The position numbers were made by a program, and so were the translations under genes. The notes beneath the pieces are model-generated. The model was not told the DNA's origin. It worked only from the letters and a program-made list of their open reading frames with translations, and searched no databases. Of a DNA stretch of 64,000 bases, positions 26,582 to 35,130 are shown one piece after another (position 1 is the first letter of the stretch; every line of letters begins with the position of its first letter). This stretch comes from Hydrococcus rivularis NIES-593 (GTDB lineage: Bacteria > Cyanobacteriota > Cyanobacteriia > Cyanobacteriales > Microcystaceae). The stretch covers positions 1 through 64,000 of the forward strand of contig NZ_MRCB01000008.1 in the NCBI RefSeq assembly GCF_001904635.1, given 5' to 3'.

Positions 26582-28405
26582 TTAGGCAGATTCTTGAGAG
26601 GTTTTGAGTAACTCTAGAAATTGCGACTCCGAAAGTTGAGGAATTCCTAATTTTTGTGCTTTTTTGAGTTTTTCTCCTGGTGCTTTGCCTACTATAATAT
26701 AGTTGGTTTTGGCACTAGGGGAACTCATAACGCTTCCACCTGCATTTTGAATCAGAGTTCTAGCTTCATCGCGATTGACTTGGGTTAAAGTTCCCAGTAT
26801 AACAACTTTTTTCCCCTCTAGTGGTTTTTGTTTCTTTTGAGTTTCCGTCGTTTTCTTTTCTGCTTCTGGTGAGGAAATTTGTTGGAGTTCCGATTTTATT
26901 TCTTCTTCTTGTTTTGGAGGATGGGTAGGCTGTTGCGGTGTAACTATTTGAGTGGTTTTTTCAGCTTCCTTTAACGAGTTTTCTTGAACGAGTTGCTTTA
27001 ACTGTTTTTGCAGGTCTTCTGCTTTCTCGGTTTCTTGCTTTAAGGCACTTTCTACTCGTTCTTTTTCTTGTTTGAGGCTAGCTATTTCTTTTTGAAGTTG
27101 ACCGACTTGCTTTTGCCATTCATCTTTGGCTTGTTGTTGTTCCAGTAAAGTTGCTTTTTCTTGTTTTAGTTCTTCGATCTGTTTTTGTAGCGACGCAATT
27201 TGTTTATTAGCTTCTTCTCGAGCTTTTTCAGCTTTTTGAGTTTCTTGAGTTAGCTGACGTAATTCTTTTTCTAGAGAGTCAACTTTTTCTGTTTCTTGTT
27301 TTAAGGTAACTTCTACTTTTTCTGTTTCTTGAGAGAGATTAGTAATTTGTTCTTGCAATCTCTCTTGAGCTTTTTGATTCTCCTGGTTTGATTGCTGCAA
27401 TTGTTTCTTTAGCAAAGCAACCTGTTCTGTTTCTTCTTTCAAAGCTGCTTCGATTCCTTCTCTTTCTTTAGCTAGGTCAGAATTTTGTTTTTGAAGGTCG
27501 TCGATCTGAACCTGTAAACTTTCTTGAGTTTGCTGTTTTTCTTGGGTTATTTGTTGTAGTTGGTTTTCTAGAGAAGTTGCTTTTTCTGTTTCCTTTTTCA
27601 AAGCTAATTCGAGTTTTTCTTTTGCTTTAGATAGTTCATAATTTTGTTTTTGACTTGTACTAATTTGAAGCTGAAATTCTTCCTGATATTTTTGATTTTC
27701 TTGATTTAACTGCTGCAATTGCTGTTGGAGTAAGGTTACTTTTTCTGTTTCTTCCTTAAGCTTTATCTCTACATCTTCTTTGTCTTTTATCAGGTTGTTA
27801 ATTTGTTTTTGCAAAGAATCAATTTGATTTTGTAATTCTTCTTGAATCTGCTGTTTTTCTTGATTAGTTTTTTGCAATTTTTGTTGCAGAGACTTAGCTT
27901 TTTCTGTTTCCTGTTTTAAACTTATTTCTGTACGTTCTTTTTCCTTTCTTAGGTTCTCAATTTGTTTTTCTAGATCGGCGACTTTTTCTGTTTTTTGTTT
28001 GAGAGCAACTGCTGCACGTTCGGCTTCTCGTTCGAGATCGCCTAACTGTCGTTGTAGATCGTTAGCTTTTTCTCGATCGCGTTTTAACTCTGCTTCGACG
28101 CTACTTTTAGTTTTTTCTAAAGTCGCGATCGCCCGTTGTAACTGACTGGTATTCTCTTCTAGCTGGCTAATCTTATTTTGCAGTTGGGCATTTTGTTCGC
28201 CAAGAGATTGTTTAGAATCTTCCGCTTGAGTGAGATTTTCTAAGATTTTCTCTTTTTCTTGCTCTAATTCTTTTTGTTTAGACAAAAATTCTGCCGCTTG
28301 CTTGCTTTGACTCCTACGGAGTTGTAGGTAAGTTATTGCTCCTCCAATTAATAAACCTAATAAAGCAGTCGATCCTGCAATTCCATAAACGAATTCGTTG
28401 GTCAT
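26582..28405 (-). CDS. Membrane-anchored coiled-coil protein with C-terminal BRCT domain
   Basis: 607 residues from the ATG at 28405, with GGAGG 7 bases upstream; the frame reaches a TTG two codons earlier. One N-terminal membrane span (about 5-26, GIAGSTALLGLLIGGAITYL) is followed by about 480 residues of uninterrupted coiled coil. The coil is built of near-repeats of about 48 residues containing LKEETEKV-LQQQLQQ. A Pro/Thr/Lys linker (about 480-523) leads to a BRCT domain (about 525-602: LEGKKVVILGTL, NAGGSVMSSPSAKTNYIIVG). BRCT in bacteria is normally found in LigA and binds DNA ends or phosphopeptides; anchoring it to the membrane by a long coil is unusual. Confidence 0.8.
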   Translation of the reverse strand: MTNEFVYGIAGSTALLGLLIGGAITYLQLRRSQSKQAAEFLSKQKELEQEKEKILENLTQAEDSKQSLGEQNAQLQNKISQLEENTSQLQRAIATLEKTKSSVEAELKRDREKANDLQRQLGDLEREAERAAVALKQKTEKVADLEKQIENLRKEKERTEISLKQETEKAKSLQQKLQKTNQEKQQIQEELQNQIDSLQKQINNLIKDKEDVEIKLKEETEKVTLLQQQLQQLNQENQKYQEEFQLQISTSQKQNYELSKAKEKLELALKKETEKATSLENQLQQITQEKQQTQESLQVQIDDLQKQNSDLAKEREGIEAALKEETEQVALLKKQLQQSNQENQKAQERLQEQITNLSQETEKVEVTLKQETEKVDSLEKELRQLTQETQKAEKAREEANKQIASLQKQIEELKQEKATLLEQQQAKDEWQKQVGQLQKEIASLKQEKERVESALKQETEKAEDLQKQLKQLVQENSLKEAEKTTQIVTPQQPTHPPKQEEEIKSELQQISSPEAEKKTTETQKKQKPLEGKKVVILGTLTQVNRDEARTLIQNAGGSVMSSPSAKTNYIIVGKAPGEKLKKAQKLGIPQLSESQFLELLKTSQESA

Positions 28406-28632
28406 AGTCAATCCTCCGGTTCGGCAAGCAAGTGACTGGCAATTTTTTGCAGAGATTTATCTCGGTTTGAGATGCCAATCCAACTGACTCTATTTTCTAG
28501 TTATATCAGGAGAAAAAGGCGCAGATTGTTGCTGAGTATTAAATCTTAATACGATGGTTTATAAGATTGAGATTGGTTTTATTTTTGTGCGATCGAGCTT
28601 CTTGAAATTGACTGTGAAACGATCGTTCGCTC

Positions 28633-29934
28633 TCATCCTTCATCTTTTAGATTGCGACTGGGATCGCCTAAATAAGCATTATCAGTGCCAATCGTAGTTG
28701 TAGCGGGGATGATTTGCCAATGTCGGGATAAATTTTGTAATAATCGGTCTTGTTCTGCTCGCAATCTTTCAATGTTGTTGCCATGATTGATAATGGCAAA
28801 CCAGACTAAACCGCGTTCTTTGGTAGGAATTACGCCGGCTAAAGCGCTGACTTGCGCGAGAGTGCCAGTTTTAATAACAACGCCAGAGGGAATAGCACGC
28901 CACTGCATTGTGCCGTGGCGATCGCGCCCGCTGAGTGGGAATAAATCCGATACACTTCTCGGTTGAGAATCTAATTTGCGATCGAGGGCGATTAACATTT
29001 TACCGGCGGCACGGGGAGAAAGCCGGTTATCGACTCCCAACCCAGACGCGTTAATCAGGCGAATCTCCTCAGCAGAGACATTAGCTGCTCTAGCGGCTAT
29101 CTTAGAGACGACTGCTGCGCCGCCAACAGATTCCCCTAACATTTCTGCCATGACGTTATTGCTGTAGATATTCATCTGTTTGAGGAGTTGGGTTAGGGTT
29201 AGAGACTGGTGGCGCAGGAGTAATTGAGCCGTGTCGGGGATGCTTGGTTGAACTTGGATTGTACCCGCGATCTCGATTTGAGGACGCGACGTTCCTTGAG
29301 GCAGAGTTTGATATTGCTTTTGCACCTCAGACGACCAACGACGAGAATCCAATCCCTGTTTAAAGAGTTTGCCCGATTTTCGAGGATCGGACTGAAAATT
29401 CATTTTAAAATTGCTCGTAACAATTAAATTACCTTTGATTTGTCGAATTCCGAGTTCGTTGAGTGCATTGCCGATCGCGATCGCTTCCTCCCAGACAAAC
29501 AACGGATCGCCACCTCCCTCAACGAGCAAATCCCCTTCTAAAATTCCATTATGAATAACGCCCGTTTGATAAATACGAGTTTCAAATCGATGGTTGAGAT
29601 CCCAAGTTTCTAACGCCGCGATCGTCGTAGCAATTTTGGTCAGAGACGCTGCCGATGCAGGGATGCTATCTTGGTGCTTTGCTAATTCTGCCCATTCCGA
29701 CTGTATCCAAACTCCCTGTCGATCTCTAGAGTAGCCTAGAGAGACTAACCTTTTTAAATAATCTTCAACGATTGTCTCTACCATGGGATCTGGCTGAGTA
29801 GGAATGTCAAAAACCTTTGCTTCTTGCCAAGCTACCGCTACTGATAATGCTGTTGCTGTCATACTCGTTGCAGATTTTTGTCCTAGTATGTCCATCAGCA
29901 AACCGCCTAGTGCGAAACCGATGGTTTCCAGCAT
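28633..29934 (-). CDS. dacB: D-alanyl-D-alanine carboxypeptidase/endopeptidase (PBP4, S13)
   Basis: Penicillin-binding protein trimming peptidoglycan stem peptides in the periplasm; 433 residues with an N-terminal hydrophobic export segment. Catalytic motifs are SLTK (SAASLTKIATT), SNN (IYSNNVMAEML) and KTG (VIKTGTLAQVSALAG), in the expected order. ATG start with GAGGA-type ribosome site. No operon partner. Confidence 0.93.
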   Translation of the reverse strand: MLETIGFALGGLLMDILGQKSATSMTATALSVAVAWQEAKVFDIPTQPDPMVETIVEDYLKRLVSLGYSRDRQGVWIQSEWAELAKHQDSIPASAASLTKIATTIAALETWDLNHRFETRIYQTGVIHNGILEGDLLVEGGGDPLFVWEEAIAIGNALNELGIRQIKGNLIVTSNFKMNFQSDPRKSGKLFKQGLDSRRWSSEVQKQYQTLPQGTSRPQIEIAGTIQVQPSIPDTAQLLLRHQSLTLTQLLKQMNIYSNNVMAEMLGESVGGAAVVSKIAARAANVSAEEIRLINASGLGVDNRLSPRAAGKMLIALDRKLDSQPRSVSDLFPLSGRDRHGTMQWRAIPSGVVIKTGTLAQVSALAGVIPTKERGLVWFAIINHGNNIERLRAEQDRLLQNLSRHWQIIPATTTIGTDNAYLGDPSRNLKDEG

Positions 29935-30358
29935 TCCTCGACTCCTTTCCCAAGAATTGGCTGATTTTTTAACTTAATTATTTCGTAATTTACGTCCGAG
30001 GTACAGAGAATTTTTTGGGAACTGATGGTTGGGGATTGTTTGATTTTGGATTTTGGATGAAAGGATTTTGGATTGGGGATTGGGAATTGTTAGTGGTTAT
30101 TAGTTAGTGGTTAGTTTTCTCCCAACTCCCCCTTGTCTTTTTGTCCCCAACTCTCCCAGTCTCCCCGTCTCCTCCGACTTCTCTTTGTCTCTTTATCTTT
30201 AGGAGGGAAAACGACACGTTTAGAGTTCGGTTCTACCCAATGACCGACAAGTTTCAGTCTTGCTACATTAAAGAAAAGCAAAACGGATAAAAACGCCAAA
30301 AAGATCGACTCGTTCGACAGTAGATTGAGACTACAGAAGAAGTCACAGGAGGCAAACA
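29935..30358. other. Low-complexity spacer
   Basis: 424 bp with repeated GATTTTGGATT and TTAGTGGTTA words, then a pyrimidine tract (30117-30200). AGGAGG lies just before the DUF760 start. No gene seen. Confidence 0.5.
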
Positions 30359-30709
30359 GTGAACAACGAATTAAATCGTTCTCAAAATTTATTTGGTAGC
30401 GAAAGGGAGTCGGGAGAAGGATTGTGGCAATACGTTCAATCTCTAACTCCAGAAACAATAGCTCGCCTTTCTAGACCGGATTCTCCTGAAGTTCTTCAAG
30501 TGATGGAACGCAATATTATTGGCTTGTTAGGAAATCTGCCTTCAGAAAACTTTGACATTACCATTAGTACTAGCAAGGAAAACTTAGGACGGTTGTTAGC
30601 CTCGGCGATGATGAGTGGATATTTCCTACGAAATGCGGAACAAAGAATGAATCTTGAGAAGTCTATTAAAGCTCTCAACAGCTCTCTCCCAGAACAGGAA
30701 CAGGAATAA
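30359..30709 (+). CDS. DUF760 family protein
   Basis: 116 residues with a GTG start, supported by AGGAGG seven bases upstream. The helical sequence LWQYVQSLTPETIARLSRP, MERNIIGLLGNLP and LASAMMSGYFLRNAEQRMNLE is characteristic of DUF760, found in cyanobacteria and plastids. The function is not established; plant members are linked to chloroplast quality control. It lies 6 bp before mutY. Confidence 0.85.
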   Translation: MNNELNRSQNLFGSERESGEGLWQYVQSLTPETIARLSRPDSPEVLQVMERNIIGLLGNLPSENFDITISTSKENLGRLLASAMMSGYFLRNAEQRMNLEKSIKALNSSLPEQEQE

Positions 30710-30715
30710 TAGTAG

Positions 30716-31813
30716 TTGGTCATTCGTTATTCCTCATTTGCCATTAGTTCGCCGATAACTGAACTGAGGCGATCGCTGCTTGAGTGGTATGGACGACAGG
30801 GGCGGGATTTACCCTGGCGCCATCAAAGCGATCCTTATGCTATCTGGGTTTCGGAGATTATGCTCCAACAAACTCAGGTTAAGACTGTCATTCCCTACTA
30901 TCAACGGTGGCTAGATCGATTTCCTACCATTAAAGACCTTGCGATCGCCGATCTGCAAACCGTTCTCAAAGCTTGGGAAGGCTTGGGATACTATGCTCGC
31001 GCCCGCAATCTCCACAAAGCAGCAGGGCAAATCGTGCGAGACTATAATGGAGTCTTTCCCCAACGGCTAGACGAGGTTTTAACTTTAGCTGGAATCGGTC
31101 GCACTACAGCAGGCGGCATTCTCAGTGCTGCTTTTAATCAGCCTTGGTCTATTTTGGATGGCAATGTCAAGCGAGTGTTATCCCGCTTAGTTGCTTTACC
31201 CGTGCCGCCGAAGAAAGCAATTGAGCAATTGTGGCAGTTGTCGGATACGCTAATCGATCCCCAGCATCCGAGAGATTTCAACCAAGCTTTAATGGATTTA
31301 GGGGCAATAGTTTGTACGCGATCGCGTCCCAGTTGCGATCGATGCCCGTGGATGCCATACTGTCAGGCGTATAGTCAAGGCATGCAAGCTCAACTCCCCA
31401 TGCGCGAAAGTTCTCCTCCCCTCCCTCATAAACGAATTGGTGTCGCCGTTATCCGCAATGACGAAGGACTGATTTTAATCGATCGCAGACCTGCCAATGG
31501 ATTGCTAGGAGGATTATGGGAATTTCCTGGCGGCAAAATCGAACCCAATGAAACCGTCGAAGACTGCATCCGGCGCGAAATCTTAGAAGAAATCGGCATC
31601 GATATCGAAGTCGAAGACCATCTCATCAGCATCGATCATGCTTACACCCATTTTCGGGTGACTCTAATCGTTCACTATTGCCGCTATCTGGGAGGCGAAC
31701 CAAAACCAATTCAATGCGAAGAAGTTCGCTGGGTAACATTAGAAGAAATCGATCGCTTTCCTTTTCCGAAAGCCAATACCAAAATTATCGAGGCTTTACG
31801 ACAAAACAATTAA
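30716..31813 (+). CDS. mutY: A/G-specific adenine glycosylase with intact MutT (Nudix) domain
   Basis: Removes adenine mispaired with 8-oxoguanine. 365 residues; the only standard start near the N-terminus is TTG at 30716, and the first 12 codons look like spacer sequence, so the start is uncertain. The HhH-GPD domain has LAGIGRTTAGGIL and the catalytic Asp in ILDGNVKRVLSRL. The iron-sulfur cluster ligands are in CTRSRPSCDRCPWMPYC. The C-terminal domain keeps a full Nudix box (GGKIEPNETVEDCIRREILE plus EIGI), normally lost in MutY, so it may also hydrolyse a nucleotide such as 8-oxo-dGTP. Confidence 0.93.
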   Translation: MVIRYSSFAISSPITELRRSLLEWYGRQGRDLPWRHQSDPYAIWVSEIMLQQTQVKTVIPYYQRWLDRFPTIKDLAIADLQTVLKAWEGLGYYARARNLHKAAGQIVRDYNGVFPQRLDEVLTLAGIGRTTAGGILSAAFNQPWSILDGNVKRVLSRLVALPVPPKKAIEQLWQLSDTLIDPQHPRDFNQALMDLGAIVCTRSRPSCDRCPWMPYCQAYSQGMQAQLPMRESSPPLPHKRIGVAVIRNDEGLILIDRRPANGLLGGLWEFPGGKIEPNETVEDCIRREILEEIGIDIEVEDHLISIDHAYTHFRVTLIVHYCRYLGGEPKPIQCEEVRWVTLEEIDRFPFPKANTKIIEALRQNN

Positions 31814-31877
31814 TTTGTCTCTAGATAGACGACCCTTCTTTAATTTTTTTGGCTAAATAGAGAGAAAGCAAAAGATA

Positions 31878-32771
31878 ATGCAACAACCCAGCTCACTCAT
31901 GAAAACCAAAAAACTTGGCAATACCGATACGACCGTCAGTGCCATTGGTTTGGGAGGAATGCCAATGTCTTTAAGCGGTCGTCCGCCTCAATCGGTGGCA
32001 ATTGAAGTCATTCATAAAGCGATCGAGCTTGGAGTCACGCTGATTGACACGGCTGATTCCTACTGTCGAGATGAATCCGACAAGCACCACAACGAGCGCC
32101 TGATTGCTACTGCACTTCAAAAATACCATGGAGATACGAGCCATGTTATTGTTGCTACTAAAGGGGGCTTAATGCGTCCCAATGGCAACTGGACTCGCCA
32201 TGGCAATCCCGACCATCTGCGCGAGACGATTCGTCAAAGTTATGAAGCGCTTGGGGGCGAAAAACCCATCGATGTTTGGCAATACCACGCGCCCGATCCT
32301 AACTATACGATTGAGGAGTCACTCGCCCCAGCCAAAGAAGCTGTCGCAACAGGGTTAATTCGATTTGTAGGCGTTTCTAACTTTTCGGTAGAACAGATTA
32401 AACGCGCTCGCGACGTAGTTGAGATTGTCTCCGTCCAAAATCAGTATAATCCTTGGTACCGTCAGCCTGAATTTGATGGGGTGCTAGAATATTGCGAACG
32501 CGAGGGACTAACTTTCTTGCCTTGGAGTCCTCTGGGAGGGAGTAGTCGCGTTAGTCGCCTGCAAGATATTCCGATTATTGCCCAGCTAGCCAAAGAAAAA
32601 GGTGCGTCTGTCTATCAGATTGTATTGGCGTGGTTACTCGCTAAATCTCCTTGCATCGTCCCCATCCCCGGTGCTAGTAAAATTTCTAGCATTGAAGATT
32701 CTGTAAGGGCGATCGAGGTTCAACTGTCGCCGGAAGAAGTACAATGTCTCGATCGCCAACTCACTCCATAG
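31878..32771 (+). CDS. Aldo/keto reductase
   Basis: NADPH-dependent (beta/alpha)8 oxidoreductase; 297 residues, ATG start (a second ATG seven codons in is possible). It has KLGNTDTTVSAIGLGG, the catalytic Asp/Tyr in LIDTADSYC, Lys in VATKGG, and His in WQYHAPD. The cofactor motif is IPGASKISSIEDS. Substrate is unknown. The last 52 bp overlap the convergent DUF370 gene. Confidence 0.9.
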   Translation: MQQPSSLMKTKKLGNTDTTVSAIGLGGMPMSLSGRPPQSVAIEVIHKAIELGVTLIDTADSYCRDESDKHHNERLIATALQKYHGDTSHVIVATKGGLMRPNGNWTRHGNPDHLRETIRQSYEALGGEKPIDVWQYHAPDPNYTIEESLAPAKEAVATGLIRFVGVSNFSVEQIKRARDVVEIVSVQNQYNPWYRQPEFDGVLEYCEREGLTFLPWSPLGGSSRVSRLQDIPIIAQLAKEKGASVYQIVLAWLLAKSPCIVPIPGASKISSIEDSVRAIEVQLSPEEVQCLDRQLTP

Positions 32772-33172
32772 TTGAATTTGGAAGTCGAGCTGATTGGAAA
32801 GATTTCTTTGGCTAACTCATCCTCGATTACTTCGCGGATACGCTGCTCTAAACGTTCGAGATCGAGACCGCTTTCGTCGCGAACGATCCGACGGATGGTT
32901 GGATTGACGTTGTGCAAATCCATGAGTAAATCGCTTAGAATCTCCTGCTGCTGCCGTGCCTGAACGATCTCGCGCGGCTCTTGTACGAGGTCGCGCACGA
33001 TTGAGTCTTCAGCACGAGAGGCAACGATAGGTTCGGTTTGTCCTTGTAGGTATATCAAAGTACGCCGTCCCGGTCCGCGACCTTCCTCGATGGGGATAAC
33101 TGCTGTTACTTGGTCTGAGCGCACATACTTACCAAAGCCCAGATGTACTAGAACCGATGGCTGTATTCTCAT
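32720..33172 (-). CDS. DUF370/RemA-like regulatory protein
   Basis: 150 residues, ATG start. The N-terminal half (VLVHLGFGKYVRSDQVTAVI, GPGRRTLIYL) matches the DUF370/RemA family. In Bacillus, RemA is a DNA-binding activator of extracellular matrix genes; the cyanobacterial role is unknown. A C-terminal helical extension of about 85 residues (IVQARQQQEILSDLLMDLHN...) is present. The last 17 codons lie inside the opposing aldo/keto reductase gene, so the true end may differ if there is a sequencing error. Confidence 0.75.
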   Translation of the reverse strand: MRIQPSVLVHLGFGKYVRSDQVTAVIPIEEGRGPGRRTLIYLQGQTEPIVASRAEDSIVRDLVQEPREIVQARQQQEILSDLLMDLHNVNPTIRRIVRDESGLDLERLEQRIREVIEDELAKEIFPISSTSKFNYGVSWRSRHCTSSGDS

Positions 33173-33534
33173 TTAACAAAGCATTTTTCTTTGACTTATC
33201 TCTATTCTCGCTCGCTCTAGATTGAATGAAGAGTATTGATTCGGAGTGGGTTTCACCTTTATTTTAGCGTGTTTTCTCTAAAGATGGCGATCGCTTTCTC
33301 AGGACTCCTCGATCGCGCGGGAAAACCTTTATGGATTCAGCTTTGCTGCGTTCGTTCCCCTCATCATTTGGGTAGAGAGTTTAACTTGAACTTGTGATAG
33401 AAGAAAAAAAATTTTTGGGTTGTTATCTTAGCTATAGGCATAAAGAATGTCCTCAGTCAACTAAATTTAATTTTTAGTAACTTGAAGAAATTTATGCGAA
33501 TGTATACGACTTTACAGGCGAGGGTTGAGTGCCT
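33173..33534. other. Intergenic, nothing distinctive
   Basis: 362 bp between divergent genes. Scattered CGATCG words and AT-rich tracts are visible; no gene, repeat or clear promoter was recognised. Confidence 0.5.
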
Positions 33535-34497
33535 ATGTCTAACAAAACAGTGGCGATAAAAGATTACCAAGTTATCCCACAACAGAAAGAGCAAACGAGT
33601 AAAACTGCACCTTTTCTACATGCAGTCAAAAGCCTTATTTGGTTTGTTGGGATTCCCGCTTGGCTGTTTGCAATTTGCGATCGCGCCCTTGCTATTTTTA
33701 CCAAAGGTCATTTATCTGTCCTAGAATTCGTACAAATCCTGACAATCGTGTTTTTCTTTGTTACTTGGCTTTATTTAAAGCCAGAACCGAGTTCGGAAAG
33801 CGCCGATGAAGACCAGCAAAACCATCAGCTCGATATCGATGCAGAGCGGCTTGAAGTTTACAAAGGTATCGTTGCTAACCGAATGCTTCAGTTGCAAGAG
33901 CAACATGCGATTAGTCAAGAGTATACTTTATCTTTTCCCTATCTCTGCCAAATCTATCATTTGCTCAATTTGAAGCATTTGGAAACCATTCACAGCTTCA
34001 GCCTCAATAACTTAAAAGTTGTTGGAGTCAGTCAGTTCGAGTCTACGCATAATGGAGGAAAAATTAAGTTTCAAACCGTTTTGGATTCGCCATTCAATGT
34101 TTTAAGAATTTGGCGACAACCGCTAGTCGATGTCAACTTAACCCTGCTTACTCCCTATACAGTCGAACTCAGCATCCCAGTTTATAACGGCAAACATATA
34201 ATTGTCTTGTTTAATGCCGTTCCTCTCAATCAAGGCGCCCATAAGTTCTTTATCGATATTTACACCGACTTAAAGTGGCCTAAACCTTTATTGCAATTCC
34301 TTTTGCATATCGCTGCCATTGTGACTCTGTTTGAAGATTTGCCTTATCTGCGCAAACTAGCCCAAAGAAATATCGATCGCTTATTCAAGTCGAATAAGGG
34401 TTCGGATTGCAACACCCTCTGGTTGTATAAAAGATTCGTCGATTTATATGGTTCGAGCGAACTCTCTGCTCAACTGCCTCCATCCTCAGCCCAGTAA
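33535..34497 (+). CDS. Membrane protein with N-terminal two-helix domain, function unknown
   Basis: 320 residues from the ATG at 33535 (a GTG two codons earlier is also possible; AGGG lies upstream of both). Two membrane helices (about residues 28-50 and 58-80, IWFVGIPAWLFAICDRALAIF and FVQILTIVFFFVTWLYLKP) are followed by a soluble domain of about 230 residues. That domain has strands such as LKVVGVSQFES and VDVNLTLLTPYTVELSIPVY, and no recognised family. The membrane part is paralogous to the whole of the next gene. Confidence 0.65.
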   Translation: MSNKTVAIKDYQVIPQQKEQTSKTAPFLHAVKSLIWFVGIPAWLFAICDRALAIFTKGHLSVLEFVQILTIVFFFVTWLYLKPEPSSESADEDQQNHQLDIDAERLEVYKGIVANRMLQLQEQHAISQEYTLSFPYLCQIYHLLNLKHLETIHSFSLNNLKVVGVSQFESTHNGGKIKFQTVLDSPFNVLRIWRQPLVDVNLTLLTPYTVELSIPVYNGKHIIVLFNAVPLNQGAHKFFIDIYTDLKWPKPLLQFLLHIAAIVTLFEDLPYLRKLAQRNIDRLFKSNKGSDCNTLWLYKRFVDLYGSSELSAQLPPSSAQ

Positions 34498-34584
34498 TCA
34501 TTCAACCGATCTGTAAAGAATTGTTACGATGTATGCAGGTTGGAGCTAAATTTTTCGGGTCGCATTTATTAGGAATAGATAACT

Positions 34585-34875
34585 ATGGCTAACAGCGACT
34601 TATCAGAGCATCTCAGAAAAAAATCACAATCTGAAGAGTTTTCTCACATTTACCGAACTTTAGCTTGGTTTTTAGGAATTGCTGCTTGGTTATTTGGAAC
34701 GATTGACCGAAGCCTCGCTGCTTTTGCCGATGGTTATGTATCTGCAATCGATCTTATGCAAATCGCGATCGCTGTTTTTTTGTTCGTTTGCTGGCTGTTT
34801 CTCAAACCAAATTGGAGATTTGCCAATCGAAAGTCACAAACAGATGTGTTCGATAAGCTTTCCGCAAAAAAATAG
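34585..34875 (+). CDS. Small two-helix membrane protein, paralogue of the preceding N-terminus
   Basis: 96 residues, ATG start. AWFLGIAAWLFGTIDRSLAAF and LMQIAIAVFLFVCWLFLKP align position for position with the membrane segment of the upstream gene, including the IDR/CDR turn and the terminal LKP. It looks like a tandem duplicate lacking the soluble domain, 87 bp downstream on the same strand. Function is unknown. Confidence 0.65.
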   Translation: MANSDLSEHLRKKSQSEEFSHIYRTLAWFLGIAAWLFGTIDRSLAAFADGYVSAIDLMQIAIAVFLFVCWLFLKPNWRFANRKSQTDVFDKLSAKK

Positions 34876-35130
34876 AAGGTAAGTAGAAATTGAAGCAAAA
34901 CACAAAGAAAAAGCGATCGATTTATTACGCCAAACGTGGTTAGCGAAATAGGGTTAGTTAAGGAAAGTATCAACGACGGTTAGTTCGACATAAGTCTTGC
35001 TATTTATGAGTCGATCGAGGTGTAGCCAAGCGTTCTAGAACTGACAGCGATCGCTATCTCTATCTCATACTTTACGGAACGTAGATGTTTTCAAATATAC
35101 TAATATTGGCGCGAGCGACAATTTTAATTT

